DNA from: Acetobacter garciniae
Lineage (GTDB): Bacteria; Pseudomonadota; Alphaproteobacteria; Acetobacterales; Acetobacteraceae
Assembly: GCF_017377735.1 (NCBI RefSeq)
Contig: NZ_JAFVMH010000001.1
Location: forward strand, 372,001-436,000
Reading direction: 5' to 3'
Length of the DNA: 64,000 nucleotides
Below are positions 32,457 to 49,828 of the stretch, one piece after another; the stretch's first letter is position 1; each line of letters opens with the position of its first letter. Both the position numbers and the translations under genes were made by a program. The notes beneath the pieces were generated by a model. The model made no database searches, had not been told where the DNA came from, and worked only from the letters and a program-made list of their open reading frames with translations.

Positions 32457-35400
32457 ATGAACGAAATTGTCGTTACGGCGCTCAAGAAGCCGTATACCTT
32501 TGTGGTGCTCTCGGTCCTGATCGTGGTCTTCGGGGTCCGGGGCATTTTCACCACGCCCACGGACGTGTTCCCCAGTATCCGCATTCCGGTCGTGGCGGTG
32601 GTCTGGCAGTATGCGGGCCTGATGCCCGAGGACATGTCGGGCCGCGTGGTGTATTATTACGAACGCGCCCTGACTGCGACGGTCAACAATATCGAACATA
32701 TCGAAAGCCAGTCCTATTACGGGCGCGGCATCGTCAAGATCTTCTTCCAGCCCGGCACCGATACCTCGGTCGCGCAGAGCCAGATCACCTCGGTGTCGCA
32801 GACGGTCATCAAGCAGATGCCCACCGGCTCCACCCCGCCGCTGGTGCTGGCCTATAACGCATCCTCCGTGCCGGTTGTAACCTTGCAGGTGTCGTCCAGT
32901 TCCATGACGGCATCCGAAATTTACGACATGTCGTCCAACCTTATCCGCCCGGCGCTGGTATCCGTGGCGGGGGCGGCCATTCCCAACCCGTATGGCGGGC
33001 AGCCCGGCAACGTCATGGTCGATCTCGACCCGATCAAGCTGCTCGCGCACAAGCTCTCACCCGCGGACGTATCGCGTGCGCTGGCCAGCCAGAATATTGT
33101 CGTGCCCGCAGGCGACCAGCGGATCGGCCCGTTCGACTGGATGGTGCAGACCAACGCCGCCGCCCGCACGATGGATGACCTGAACAACCTGCCGGTCAAG
33201 CAGATCGGCACGGCCGTGGTGCGCCTGCGCGACGTGGCGTGGGTGCATCCGGGGGGACCGCCGCAGACCAACCTCGTGCTCGTCAAGGGGCAGCAGGGCG
33301 TTCTGATCGTGGTCATGAAAGGGGGGGATGCCTCGACACTGGACGTGGTGGCCGGGGTCAAGGCGCTGCTGCCCGGCATTGTCCAGACCCTGCCGCCGGG
33401 GGTCGAGATCAAGGTCCTGAACGATGCTTCGACCTTCGTGAAGGATTCCGTCTACGACGTGCTGCGCGAAATGCTGACAGCCGCGTGCCTGACGGGCCTT
33501 GTGGTCCTGCTGTTCCTGGGGTCGTGGCGGTCTACGGTCATTATCGCCACATCCATTCCCCTGGCCATGCTGTGCTCGGTCATCGGGCTGGGCTGGGCTG
33601 GGCAGACCATCAATGTCATGACGCTGGGCGGGTTGGCGCTGGCGGTGGGTATCTTGGTCGATGACGCCACGGTCATGATCGAGAATATCGACGCGCATCT
33701 GGAAATGGAAAAAGACCTGGAGACGGCCATTATCGATGCGGCCAACCAGATCGTCATCCCCACCTTCGTCTCCACCCTGTGCATCTGCATTGTCTGGATG
33801 CCGCTTTTCCAGCTTACGGGTGTCGCGGGCTGGCTGTTCATGCCCATGGCCGAAGCCATCATCTTCGCCATGCTGGCCTCGTTCATCCTGTCGCGCACGC
33901 TGGTGCCGACCATGGCCAAATACATGCTGGCGGCCCAGGTGGCGGCCCATGCGCACGGGCCTGTCGAGCCGAAGAATATCTTTGGCCGCTTCCAGCGCGG
34001 GTTCGAGCATCAGTTCGAGAAATTCCGCCACCTTTACCGGGAGTTCCTGAGCTTTCTCCTGTCGCTGGGCGGCAAGTTCGTGGCCGTGTTCATCCTGTGT
34101 TCGGTCAGTTCGCTGGGCCTGCTGGTCTTTGTCGGCCAGGATTTCTTCCCCGAAGTGGATTCCGATGTCATCGCCCTGCATATGCGCGCCCCCATCGGCA
34201 CCCGGCTGGAAGAAGCAGGCAAGATTTCCCAGCTTGTGAACGCGCAGGTGGACCGCACGCTGCCCGGGCAGGTTGAATCCATCGTCGATAATTGCGGCCT
34301 GCCGTTCAGCCCGCTCAACCAGGCCTATATTCCTACTCCTACGGTGGGCACGCAGGATTGCGACATTACCATTTCGCTGAAAAACCCGGCCTCTCCCGTG
34401 GCGGAATATCGCAGCCTCCTGCGCCATGATCTGGGTGAGGCATTTCCGGGCACGCAGTTTTCCTTCCTGCCAGGCGATCTGACAGCCAAGATACTGAACT
34501 TCGGCCTGCCCTCGCCAGTCGATGTGCAGGTGGTGGGGCGTGATCTGGAAGGCAATTTCCGCTTCGCCAACCGGCTGGCCGAAAGGCTGCGCCACCTGCC
34601 GGGTCTGACCGATATTTCCGTGCAGGAGCCCATGACCGCGCCCACCCTGCGGGTGAACGCCCGGCGTATCTACGCCCTGGGCACGGGTATTTCAGAAGCC
34701 GATGTGGCCGATAACGCCCTGGTCTCCCTCTCGGGCAGTTCGCAGGTCGGGCAGGTCTACTGGCTGGATACGGCAACCGGGGTTTCGCATCTGATCGATA
34801 TCCAGACCCCGGCCCCCTTCCTGCAGACCATGAACGACCTGGAACTGACCCCCATCGACAAGGGGGACGGCAATCCGACCGGCCAGCAGCCGCAGATCCT
34901 GGGCGGGCTGAGCGAGATCGCGCAGGTCGGCACGCCGGCGGAGGTCGCGCATTACAACATCATGCCGGTGTTCGACATCTATGCCACCAATGTCGGGCTG
35001 GACCTTGGGGCAGTTTCGCGCCAGGTCAACCGGATCGTGGATGAGGCCCGGGCCGACCTGCCGCGCGGTTCGTCCCTGAGCGTGCGCGGCCAGGCCGTGA
35101 CCATGAACAATGCCTATGTCCAGCTTATAGGCGGGCTGGCCATGTCCATCCTGCTCGTGTACCTGCTGATCGTGGTGAACTTCCAGTCCTGGCTGGACCC
35201 GTTCATCATCATCACCGCCCTGCCCGGAGCGCTGGCCGGTATCGCCTGGAGCCTGTTCCTGACCCATACCACCCTGTCCGTGCCAGCGCTGACGGGGGCC
35301 ATCATGTGCATGGGCACGGCCACGGCCAACGCCATTCTGGTGGTGTCGTTCGCGCGTGAACGGCTGGAGGAACACGGAGACGCCCTGCAAGCCGCATTGG

Positions 35401-35630
35401 AAGCCGGGTTCGAGCGTATCCGCCCCGTGCTGATGACCGCGTCCGCCATGGTGATCGGCATGCTGCCCATGTCGCTGAGCAATTCGCAGAACGCGCCGCT
35501 GGGCAAGGCGGTCATGGGGGGGCTGATTGTCGCCACGGTCGCGACCCTGCTGTTTGTGCCATGCGTCTTTACCCTGCTGCACGGTAGGGGAAAGCCGGAC
35601 AAGACTGAAAAAGAGGAGACTGTGGCATGA
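32457..35630 (+). CDS. RND efflux transporter permease subunit
   Basis: A 1057-residue AcrB-type permease: helix 1 near residues 12-30, large periplasmic loop with VVWQYAGLMPEDM and YYERALTATVNNIEHIES, helices 2-6 with LFLGSWRSTVIIATSIPLAM, the TM4 proton-relay pair Asp402-Asp403 (GILVDDATVMIENID), a second periplasmic loop, and C-terminal helices with GFERIRPVLMTASAMVIGMLP. The TM10 lysine essential in AcrB (SAKNAIL) is Ala957 here (TATANAIL), so the relay must differ. It exports compounds from periplasm or inner membrane. First gene of the operon, before its adaptor. Confidence 0.93.
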   Translation: MNEIVVTALKKPYTFVVLSVLIVVFGVRGIFTTPTDVFPSIRIPVVAVVWQYAGLMPEDMSGRVVYYYERALTATVNNIEHIESQSYYGRGIVKIFFQPGTDTSVAQSQITSVSQTVIKQMPTGSTPPLVLAYNASSVPVVTLQVSSSSMTASEIYDMSSNLIRPALVSVAGAAIPNPYGGQPGNVMVDLDPIKLLAHKLSPADVSRALASQNIVVPAGDQRIGPFDWMVQTNAAARTMDDLNNLPVKQIGTAVVRLRDVAWVHPGGPPQTNLVLVKGQQGVLIVVMKGGDASTLDVVAGVKALLPGIVQTLPPGVEIKVLNDASTFVKDSVYDVLREMLTAACLTGLVVLLFLGSWRSTVIIATSIPLAMLCSVIGLGWAGQTINVMTLGGLALAVGILVDDATVMIENIDAHLEMEKDLETAIIDAANQIVIPTFVSTLCICIVWMPLFQLTGVAGWLFMPMAEAIIFAMLASFILSRTLVPTMAKYMLAAQVAAHAHGPVEPKNIFGRFQRGFEHQFEKFRHLYREFLSFLLSLGGKFVAVFILCSVSSLGLLVFVGQDFFPEVDSDVIALHMRAPIGTRLEEAGKISQLVNAQVDRTLPGQVESIVDNCGLPFSPLNQAYIPTPTVGTQDCDITISLKNPASPVAEYRSLLRHDLGEAFPGTQFSFLPGDLTAKILNFGLPSPVDVQVVGRDLEGNFRFANRLAERLRHLPGLTDISVQEPMTAPTLRVNARRIYALGTGISEADVADNALVSLSGSSQVGQVYWLDTATGVSHLIDIQTPAPFLQTMNDLELTPIDKGDGNPTGQQPQILGGLSEIAQVGTPAEVAHYNIMPVFDIYATNVGLDLGAVSRQVNRIVDEARADLPRGSSLSVRGQAVTMNNAYVQLIGGLAMSILLVYLLIVVNFQSWLDPFIIITALPGALAGIAWSLFLTHTTLSVPALTGAIMCMGTATANAILVVSFARERLEEHGDALQAALEAGFERIRPVLMTASAMVIGMLPMSLSNSQNAPLGKAVMGGLIVATVATLLFVPCVFTLLHGRGKPDKTEKEETVA

Positions 35631-36934
35631 GCCCAGAGCATGAAAAAACTGCCGGGACCGATGCCACGGCCCAGTCCGCCCGCAAAAGAAAGATGTGGCT
35701 TGCCATTGCTGCGGGTGTCGCGGGGTTTCTGGCGGTGTCCGGCATTGTGCAGCGCCATTCCTCCTACGTGAAGCTGGCGAACGAGACCCGCCAGAGCGCT
35801 GTGCCCGCCGTGCAGATCACCTACCCCCTGCCGGGGCCGGACGAGCGCACCCTGTCCCTGCCGGCCAATATCGCGGCCTGGTATCAGGCGCCGATCTATG
35901 CTCAGGTCTCGGGCTACGTGAAAATGTGGTACAAGGACTTCGGCGCGCGGGTCAAAACGGGCGACGTTTTGGCCATTATCGACACGCCGGGACTGGATGC
36001 CCAGTACGCGACCGCCCAGGCCAACCTGAACGTGGCCGCCGCGCGCTACAAGCTCGCACAGATTACGGCCAAGCGCTGGAAAGCCCTGCAAGGCACGCAG
36101 GCGGTCTCGCAACAGGAAGTGGATGTGCAGGCCGCCAATGCCGAGGCCCAGCAGGCGCAGGTGGAAGCAGCCCAGCACGAGGTCGAACGGTTTGCAGCCC
36201 TTGAAGGGTTCAAGAAGATCGTCGCCCCCTTCGATGGCGTCGTGACCACGCGTCTGGCCGATGTGGGTGATTACGTCAATGCGGGCCGGGGCGACGTGAC
36301 AAGCCAGGGCAATGCCACCGAACTGTTCAGTGTTGCGGATGTGCACGCCATGCGTGTGTTTGTCGCGGTCCCGCAGGATTATGCCGATATCATCTCCCCC
36401 CGGCTGGAGGCGGAACTGAGCGTTCCGCAGTATCCCGACCGGCGGTTCAAGGCGCGTTTCCTGGCCACGGCCACAGCCTTCAACCCCAACACCCGCACGG
36501 TGACGACAGAACTGGTGCTGGATAACAAGACCGGCGAACTCTGGCCCAATTCCTACGCCACGGCCACGTTCCACGCGCCGGGCGACCCGAATGAACTGGC
36601 GCTGCCCCTGGGCAGTATCCTGTTCCGCGCCGAGGGCACGCAGGTTGCCGTGGTGGATGACACCAACCATGTGCATCTTATCAGCGTGCAGGTGGGCACC
36701 AATTACGGCCAGACCATCCAGATCCGCAATGGTGTGAAAAAGACAGACCGTATCGTCGCCAGCCCGTCTGCGGGGCTGCTTGACGGGCAGGAAGTCCGTA
36801 TCGTCAAGGATACGCCGGGCTACACCCCGACCCAGAAGGCCGCTGCCCCCCCCGCCAAGCCCGTCAACCCCAATGACGACACCCGGGCCATGCCCGAGGA
36901 CAACCGGCCCATGCCTGAATCCGGGGGGCGCTGA
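35627..36934 (+). CDS. RND efflux periplasmic adaptor subunit
   Basis: A 435-residue membrane fusion protein linking the permease and outer-membrane channel. It has an N-terminal anchor (MWLAIAAGVAGFLAVSGIV), lipoyl half-motifs (YAQVSGYVKMWYKDFGARVK.GD and FKKIVAPFDGVVTTRLADVGDYV), a coiled-coil hairpin (about residues 125-190, AQYATAQANLNVAAARYKL to AQVEAAQHEVERF), beta-barrel and membrane-proximal domains, and a Pro-rich tail. Its ATG overlaps the permease stop (ATGA) and its own stop overlaps the next start. Confidence 0.93.
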   Translation: MSPEHEKTAGTDATAQSARKRKMWLAIAAGVAGFLAVSGIVQRHSSYVKLANETRQSAVPAVQITYPLPGPDERTLSLPANIAAWYQAPIYAQVSGYVKMWYKDFGARVKTGDVLAIIDTPGLDAQYATAQANLNVAAARYKLAQITAKRWKALQGTQAVSQQEVDVQAANAEAQQAQVEAAQHEVERFAALEGFKKIVAPFDGVVTTRLADVGDYVNAGRGDVTSQGNATELFSVADVHAMRVFVAVPQDYADIISPRLEAELSVPQYPDRRFKARFLATATAFNPNTRTVTTELVLDNKTGELWPNSYATATFHAPGDPNELALPLGSILFRAEGTQVAVVDDTNHVHLISVQVGTNYGQTIQIRNGVKKTDRIVASPSAGLLDGQEVRIVKDTPGYTPTQKAAAPPAKPVNPNDDTRAMPEDNRPMPESGGR

Positions 36935-38559
36935 TGACCGGTGCAAGCCAGCGCCCCGGCGGGTTGCGTGCGCGTCTGGCGCTGAGTGCCGCCCTTTGCG
37001 TTCTGGTGAGCGGGTGCGACCTGGCCCCCCGCTACAAGCCCGCGAAATTCGTCCTGCCCGATAACTGGGGGGGCAGCGGGGTCATGAAGCCCGCAAACCC
37101 GGCGGATGACGCCGTGCGGGCCGACTGGTGGACCATGCTGGGTGATCCCGAGCTTGACCGTCTGGAAGAGCAGGCCATGCGCCTGAACCCCGACCTGCAG
37201 GCACAGGCGGAGCAATTCCTGCAATCGCGCGACCTGGCGATGGAAACCCGCTCGCAGTTGTATCCGCAGTTGAATGGCGGGGCAGGGGGCGAAAAATACA
37301 AGGGGTCGGCCCATCGGCTGTGGCGCGGTGCGGGCTCGACCGGGCCCATGTACATGTCGTCCGAACAGTATTGGGCCAGCGCGACATGGGAGCCGGATTT
37401 CTGGTCCGCCATTCGCAACCGCACCCGCATGGCCAAGCAGGGCGTGCAGGAACGCGCGGCCCAGTTCGCCTCGGCCCGGCTCAGCCTCCAGGCGGAACTG
37501 GCCAGTGACTATGTGATGCTGCGCGGCCTGGATGCGCAGGACGCCGTGTACAAGGATTCCATCAAATCCTACCAGGCGGCGGTCGAAATCACGCAGTTGC
37601 GGCTGTCGGGCGCCATTGCCCCGGGCATGGATGTCTCGCGCGCGCAGGCGCAGCTTTACGCGACCCAGGCGCAGGAGACGGATATCCGCACCCAGCGCGA
37701 TATCATGGAACATGCCATAGCCGTGCTGGTCAATCAGGCCCCGGCCACCTTCCATATCGCCCCGGTCAATACCCTGTCCTTCACGACCGTCTACCCGCCG
37801 GTTGCCCTGCCTTCCACACTGCTGGAACGCAGGCCCGACATTGCCGCGGCCGAACGGCGCATGGCGCAGGCCAACCGCGCCATAGGCGTGTCGCGCGCGG
37901 CCTTCTATCCGCATGTGACCTTCAACGCCATGACCGGCTTCATGGATAACGGCTTCGACCTGGCTTCGCTCTATAACGCCATGTACCAGTTCGGCGCGCA
38001 GGCGGTCCTGCCCTTGTTCCAAGGCGGGCTGCGCCGGGCGGACCTGCAACGGACCTGGTCGCATTACCGCGAGACCGAGGATTCCTACCGCTCCACGGTC
38101 CTGGATGCGTTCCAGGAGGTCGAGGACTCGCTGACCCGCGTCAACCGGTTGAAAACCCAGGTTGGGCAGGACCACTCGGCGGTGGATGCCGCCTTGCGCA
38201 CGCAGGGCATGACCATGGCCCTGTATACGGGCGGGCTGACCAATTACCTCGACGTGGTGGTGGCCCAGGTTGCGGCCCTGAATGCGCGTATCGCGCTGGT
38301 GCAGGCCCAAACGCGCGAGGTCGATGCCAGGGTGCAGCTTATTCGCGCCTTCGGTGGCGGCTGGTCGCGCGCCCAGCTTCCCGCGGGGGAGGGTACGATC
38401 ATGCCCTTCAAGGCATTGCAGTATGAAAACCTGCATCAGGCACCCGCGGCAGGGGGCATCAGCACGCAGACCGATCCGGCCTCGCTCGACCTTGCAAGCG
38501 GCGCGCCCGATGCGCCAAAGCCGTCCATCCCCCTTGACACGGGCGCCACACACCGGTAA
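36934..38559 (+). CDS. Outer-membrane efflux channel lipoprotein (NodT/TolC type)
   Basis: A 541-residue OMF with a lipoprotein signal (LSAALCVLVSGC, Cys near residue 28) and the usual opening DLAPRYKPAKFVLPDNW. It contains two OEP repeats with long helices: DWWTMLGDPELDRLEEQAM, EQYWASATWEPDFWSAIRN, LRLSGAIAPGMDVSRAQAQL, LLERRPDIAAAERRMAQANR, AVLPLFQGGLRRADL and YTGGLTNYLDVVVAQ. The C-terminal 60 residues are a low-complexity tail. It trimerises to form the exit duct of the pump. Third gene of the operon, overlapping the adaptor by one base. Confidence 0.93.
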   Translation: MTGASQRPGGLRARLALSAALCVLVSGCDLAPRYKPAKFVLPDNWGGSGVMKPANPADDAVRADWWTMLGDPELDRLEEQAMRLNPDLQAQAEQFLQSRDLAMETRSQLYPQLNGGAGGEKYKGSAHRLWRGAGSTGPMYMSSEQYWASATWEPDFWSAIRNRTRMAKQGVQERAAQFASARLSLQAELASDYVMLRGLDAQDAVYKDSIKSYQAAVEITQLRLSGAIAPGMDVSRAQAQLYATQAQETDIRTQRDIMEHAIAVLVNQAPATFHIAPVNTLSFTTVYPPVALPSTLLERRPDIAAAERRMAQANRAIGVSRAAFYPHVTFNAMTGFMDNGFDLASLYNAMYQFGAQAVLPLFQGGLRRADLQRTWSHYRETEDSYRSTVLDAFQEVEDSLTRVNRLKTQVGQDHSAVDAALRTQGMTMALYTGGLTNYLDVVVAQVAALNARIALVQAQTREVDARVQLIRAFGGGWSRAQLPAGEGTIMPFKALQYENLHQAPAAGGISTQTDPASLDLASGAPDAPKPSIPLDTGATHR

Positions 38560-38562
38560 GCG
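38534..38562 (+). promoter_or_regulatory. Candidate promoter for rplKA inside the end of the efflux gene
   Basis: A perfect -35 TTGACA (38534-38539) and a weak -10 TAAGCG (38557-38562) are 17 bp apart, across the last codons of the channel gene and about 100 bp before rplK. A small hairpin CGGAAC/GTTCCG (38576-38594) follows in what would be the leader. The ribosomal genes need their own promoter here because secE-nusG are not upstream. Confidence 0.4.
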
Positions 38563-38664
38563 CCCCTTTCCTGATCGGAACGCGGGAGGTTCCGCCCGGC
38601 GCGCATGTGCCGGTGCGGAATCGCATGAACCGCGGTCCGGGTTCAATTATGAGGAGTCCCGGAT

Positions 38665-39099
38665 ATGGCCAAAAAAGTTGTTGGCTACATCAAGCTTCAG
38701 ATTCCCGCCGGCAAGGCCAACCCTTCTCCGCCGGTTGGTCCGGCGCTGGGTCAGCGCGGTCTGAATATCATGGAATTCTGCAAGGCGTTCAACGCCAAGA
38801 CCCAGGGCCTGGAACCTGGCATGCCGATTCCCGTGGTGATCACTGCCTTTGCTGACCGTACGTTCAGCTTCATCACCAAGACCCCGCCGAACACGTATTT
38901 CCTGCTCAAGGCCGCCAAGATTTCCAAGGGCAGCCAGACCGTGGGCAAGGGTGCGGCTGTTGGCAAGGTGACCATGGCGCAGCTTCGTGAAATTGCTGAA
39001 CAGAAGCAGCAGGACATGAACGCCAATGACCTGGACGGCGCCGTGCGCATGCTGGTCGGCTCCGCCCGGTCCATGGGTCTTGATGTGGTGGAGGGCTGA
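38665..39099 (+). CDS. rplK: 50S ribosomal protein L11
   Basis: A 144-residue L11, part of the GTPase-associated centre of the 50S subunit that contacts EF-G, EF-Tu and release factors. The opening [39 protein letters not shown], and the C-terminal rRNA-binding end [20 protein letters not shown] are diagnostic. ATG 38665 follows GAGGAG. First gene of the cluster, just 105 bp after the efflux operon. Confidence 0.98.
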   Translation: MAKKVVGYIKLQIPAGKANPSPPVGPALGQRGLNIMEFCKAFNAKTQGLEPGMPIPVVITAFADRTFSFITKTPPNTYFLLKAAKISKGSQTVGKGAAVGKVTMAQLREIAEQKQQDMNANDLDGAVRMLVGSARSMGLDVVEG

Positions 39100-39103
39100 T
39101 ATC

Positions 39104-39796
39104 ATGGCGAAGAACAAGCGTCTGGCCGCAGCGGCCGCCAAGGTTGTCGCGGGCAAGGCCTACGGGCTGGATGAAGCCGTCACGCTGGTGAAGAGCAATG
39201 CGACCGCCAAGTTTGACGAAACCATCGAACTGGCCCTGAACCTGGGTATCGACCCGCGTCACGCCGACCAGATGGTGCGTGGCTTCGTGTCCCTGCCCAA
39301 CGGCACGGGCAAGACCCTGCGCGTGGGTGTGTTCGCACGCGGCCCCAAGGCTGAGGAAGCCACGGCCGCCGGTGCCGACGTTGTCGGTGCGGAAGACCTG
39401 ATGGAAAAGGTGCAGGCTGGCGAAATCGCTTTCGACCGCTGCATCGCCACCCCCGACATGATGGGTCTCGTCGGTCGCCTGGGCAAGATCCTCGGCCCGC
39501 GCGGGCTGATGCCGAACCCCAAGCTCGGCACAGTGACCATGGACGTGAAGGGTGCCGTCGAGGCCGCGAAGTCCGGCCAGGTGGAATACCGCGCTGAAAA
39601 GACCGGTATCGTGCATGCCGGCGTGGGCAAGGCGTCCTTCGGCGGGGACAAGCTGGCGGAAAACATCCGCGCGTTTGTCGATGCCGTCCAGAAGGCCCGT
39701 CCCACGGGTGCCAAGGGCACATACCTGAAGAAAGCCGCCCTGTCCTCGACCATGGGGCCCGGCGTTCAGGTTGACGTCTCGGTCTTCGCGGGCTGA
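39104..39796 (+). CDS. rplA: 50S ribosomal protein L1
   Basis: A 230-residue L1, forming the mobile L1 stalk at the E site and, in many bacteria, a translational repressor of its own operon. Seen are [55 protein letters not shown] and the C-terminal [21 protein letters not shown]. The start is the ATG at 39104, four bases after the rplK stop; the longer frame runs inside rplK. Confidence 0.98.
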   Translation: MAKNKRLAAAAAKVVAGKAYGLDEAVTLVKSNATAKFDETIELALNLGIDPRHADQMVRGFVSLPNGTGKTLRVGVFARGPKAEEATAAGADVVGAEDLMEKVQAGEIAFDRCIATPDMMGLVGRLGKILGPRGLMPNPKLGTVTMDVKGAVEAAKSGQVEYRAEKTGIVHAGVGKASFGGDKLAENIRAFVDAVQKARPTGAKGTYLKKAALSSTMGPGVQVDVSVFAG

Positions 39797-39807
39797 GCAA
39801 GAATGCC

Positions 39808-39833
39808 GCCACCCCGCCGCAATGCGGGGTGGC
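39808..39833 (+). promoter_or_regulatory. Perfect 10-bp hairpin after rplA
   Basis: GCCACCCCGC (39808-39817) and GCGGGGTGGC (39824-39833) form a perfect stem with a 6-base loop, 11 bases past the rplA stop. With no T run of its own, it is probably a 3'-end stabiliser or processing site working with the terminator-like hairpin just downstream. Confidence 0.65.
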
Positions 39834-39839
39834 GCATAT

Positions 39840-39867
39840 GAAGATACCGCCTAGGTGTCTTCTTTTT
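39840..39867 (+). terminator. Terminator-like attenuator between rplA and rplJ
   Basis: GAAGATACC (39840-39848) pairs with GGTGTCTTC (39854-39862) through one G-T pair, with loop GCCTA, and is followed directly by TTTTT (39863-39867). This is a Rho-independent terminator layout inside the ribosomal cluster, so part of the rplKA transcripts should stop here. Confidence 0.65.
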
Positions 39868-40081
39868 ACCTGTCCGAAACCATGCGCGGCCTTTCAGGCC
39901 TTAATCGGCATTACGCTGGCGAGTGGTATGACGGGGATGCTGGATGCAGGCTGACAGTGCGCGGCAGGCCCAGATATTCCGTTTCAAGGACAGGCGAGCG
40001 GGTTTCATCCTTGTGGTGGAGCCCAAAGGGCAACCCGTTCTGTCTGGCCTTGTGTCGGGCGGAACAAGATGGAGACGGGAT
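39868..40081 (+). promoter_or_regulatory. rplJ leader, probable L10(L12)-binding autoregulatory region
   Basis: About 210 bases between the attenuator and rplJ hold no supported gene. In bacteria generally the mRNA leader before rplJ binds the L10(L12)4 complex and shuts down rplJL translation; position and length fit. I could not confirm the kink-turn by eye. The open frame running through it in phase with rplJ is not L10-like. Confidence 0.45.
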
Positions 40082-40600
40082 TTGGACCGTACGGAAAAGA
40101 AGGCTTTTGTCGCCTCTCTGGCCGCCGTTTTCGCCCAGACGTCCATGGTTGTGGTCACCCAGAATGCCGGGTTGACCGTGGCCAGCGTGACCGATCTGCG
40201 GCGCAAGGTGCGTGCAGCGGGTGCGAACTACAAAGTCGCTAAAAACCGGCTGGCAACTCTCGCCCTGGATGGGACCCAGTTCAGCGGCATCGCGCCTATG
40301 CTGAAGGGACCGACCGCGCTTGCGTGGGCGGATGACCCGGTGGCCGTGGCGAAGGTGATCGTTGAGTTCGCCAAAACCAATGACAAGCTTGTGGTGCTTG
40401 GTGGTTCTCTTGGTTCCCAGGTGTTGAACGCCGACGGAATCAAGGCTCTGGCCGAGCTGCCGTCGCTTGATACCCTGCGTGCGCAGCTGGTGGGGCTTAT
40501 CTCCACGCCGGCGACCCGTATCGCAGCGGTTACTCAGGCGCCCGCGGCCCAGCTTGCTCGTGTTTTTGGGGCCTATGCCAAAACGGGTGAAGCTGCCTGA
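40082..40600 (+). CDS. rplJ: 50S ribosomal protein L10
   Basis: A 172-residue L10, the base of the L12 stalk. It reads [20 protein letters not shown] from the first codon, then [43 protein letters not shown] and the C-terminal helix [15 protein letters not shown] that binds L12 dimers. Initiation at TTG 40082 is supported by GGAG eight bases upstream and by the family start; the frame is open further upstream but unrelated. Use of TTG may help limit L10 output. Confidence 0.95.
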   Translation: MDRTEKKAFVASLAAVFAQTSMVVVTQNAGLTVASVTDLRRKVRAAGANYKVAKNRLATLALDGTQFSGIAPMLKGPTALAWADDPVAVAKVIVEFAKTNDKLVVLGGSLGSQVLNADGIKALAELPSLDTLRAQLVGLISTPATRIAAVTQAPAAQLARVFGAYAKTGEAA

Positions 40601-40699
40601 ACGCCTCCCTTCGCTTGAAGGACTGTTCACGATATCCACGCATCCTCCATGCAGGGGGTTGTGTTCTGCAAACCAGTATTTATATTAGGAAGACTAACC

Positions 40700-41074
40700 A
40701 TGGCTGATCTTGCTAAGCTTGTTGAAGACCTGTCCGCTCTGACCGTTCTCGAAGCGGCCGAACTGTCCAAGCTCCTCGAAGAAAAGTGGGGCGTGTCCGC
40801 TGCTGCTCCGGTTGCCGTTGCTGCGGCGCCCGCCGGTGCGGCTGCTCCGGCTGCCGAAGAAAAGACCGAGTTCAACGTGATCCTGGCCGCCGCTGGCGAA
40901 AAGAAGATCAACGTGATCAAGGAAATCCGCGGCATCACCGGCCTGGGCCTGAAGGAAGCGAAGGACCTGGTTGAAGGTGCTCCGAAGGTGGTCAAGGAAG
41001 GCGTCAACAAGGAAGAAGCGGACAAGATCAAGAAGCTTCTTGAAGACAACGGCGCGACCGTCGAAATTAAGTAA
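40700..41074 (+). CDS. rplL: 50S ribosomal protein L7/L12
   Basis: A 124-residue L12, the multi-copy stalk protein that recruits translation GTPases. N-terminal dimerisation domain ([20 protein letters not shown]), Ala/Pro hinge (about residues 34-53) and C-terminal domain ([36 protein letters not shown]) are all present. ATG 40700 lies after AGGAAGAC. It begins 100 bp downstream of rplJ. Confidence 0.98.
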   Translation: MADLAKLVEDLSALTVLEAAELSKLLEEKWGVSAAAPVAVAAAPAGAAAPAAEEKTEFNVILAAAGEKKINVIKEIRGITGLGLKEAKDLVEGAPKVVKEGVNKEEADKIKKLLEDNGATVEIK

Positions 41075-41124
41075 GGCTGCCATATTCCCGGTCGCATGGT
41101 CCGGGGTTATGACATCAGGGTTTT

Positions 41125-41150
41125 CGGGTAGGGGTGCAAACCTCTGCCCG
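41125..41150 (+). promoter_or_regulatory. Hairpin 1 in the rplL-rpoB spacer
   Basis: CGGGTAGGGG (41125-41134) can pair with CCTCTGCCCG (41141-41150) over 10 bp with two G-T pairs and loop TGCAAA, followed by TTT. A partial terminator between rplL and rpoB is known from E. coli; this hairpin holds the matching position. Confidence 0.5.
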
Positions 41151-41223
41151 TTTGCCTGTTTCGGGTACGGACCCGGGGCAGGGCCGGCCAGGTAATCTGG
41201 CAGGCGATCAAGGCCGAAACAGG

Positions 41224-41267
41224 TCGGACCATCAGGCTCGCGGTGTGCTGCGAGCCTGATGGTCCGA
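41224..41267 (+). promoter_or_regulatory. Perfect 18-bp hairpin just before rpoB
   Basis: TCGGACCATCAGGCTCGC (41224-41241) and GCGAGCCTGATGGTCCGA (41250-41267) form an 18-bp perfect stem with an 8-base loop, ending 25 bases before the rpoB start. No T run follows, so it is not a terminator. Long perfect double-stranded RNA at this place fits an RNase III processing site, as known between rplL and rpoB in E. coli. Confidence 0.75.
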
Positions 41268-41292
41268 GACAAGGGCGGGGGCAGGAGCGACG

Positions 41293-45465
<4,173 letters not shown>

Positions 45466-45486
45466 CGGTGGATTTCCCCGCTTTGA

Positions 45487-49734
<4,248 letters not shown>

Positions 49735-49737
49735 GCG

Positions 49738-49754
49738 CTGGCCTGTCAGGCCAG
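49738..49754 (+). promoter_or_regulatory. Perfect hairpin directly after rpoC
   Basis: CTGGCCT, loop GTC, AGGCCAG (49738-49754) lies 4 bases past the rpoC stop and immediately before the main terminator. Tandem hairpins like this may protect the 3' end or aid release. Confidence 0.55.
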
Positions 49755-49756
49755 GG

Positions 49757-49788
49757 AAAAGGGTCGGACGTGGTCCGGCCCTTTTTTT
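49757..49788 (+). terminator. Intrinsic terminator of the rpoBC operon
   Basis: AAAAGGGTCGGAC (49757-49769) pairs with GTCCGGCCCTTTT (from 49773) with a 3-base loop and a seven-T run. It is the clearest Rho-independent terminator in the window and separates rpoC from the str operon. Confidence 0.85.
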
Positions 49789-49828
49789 GTCCGAACGACG
49801 ATTGGACAAGAGAATCGTCGGGCAACGC

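Noticed and set aside
36820-38646. 608-residue open frame antisense to the outer-membrane channel gene
   Set aside because: Real genes cover both edges on the plus strand with overlapping starts; the antisense product looks like Arg/Gly-rich shadow sequence.
39944-40081. 46-residue extension of L10
   Set aside because: L10 similarity begins exactly at the TTG at 40082, which has its own ribosome site; the upstream part is the probable regulatory leader.
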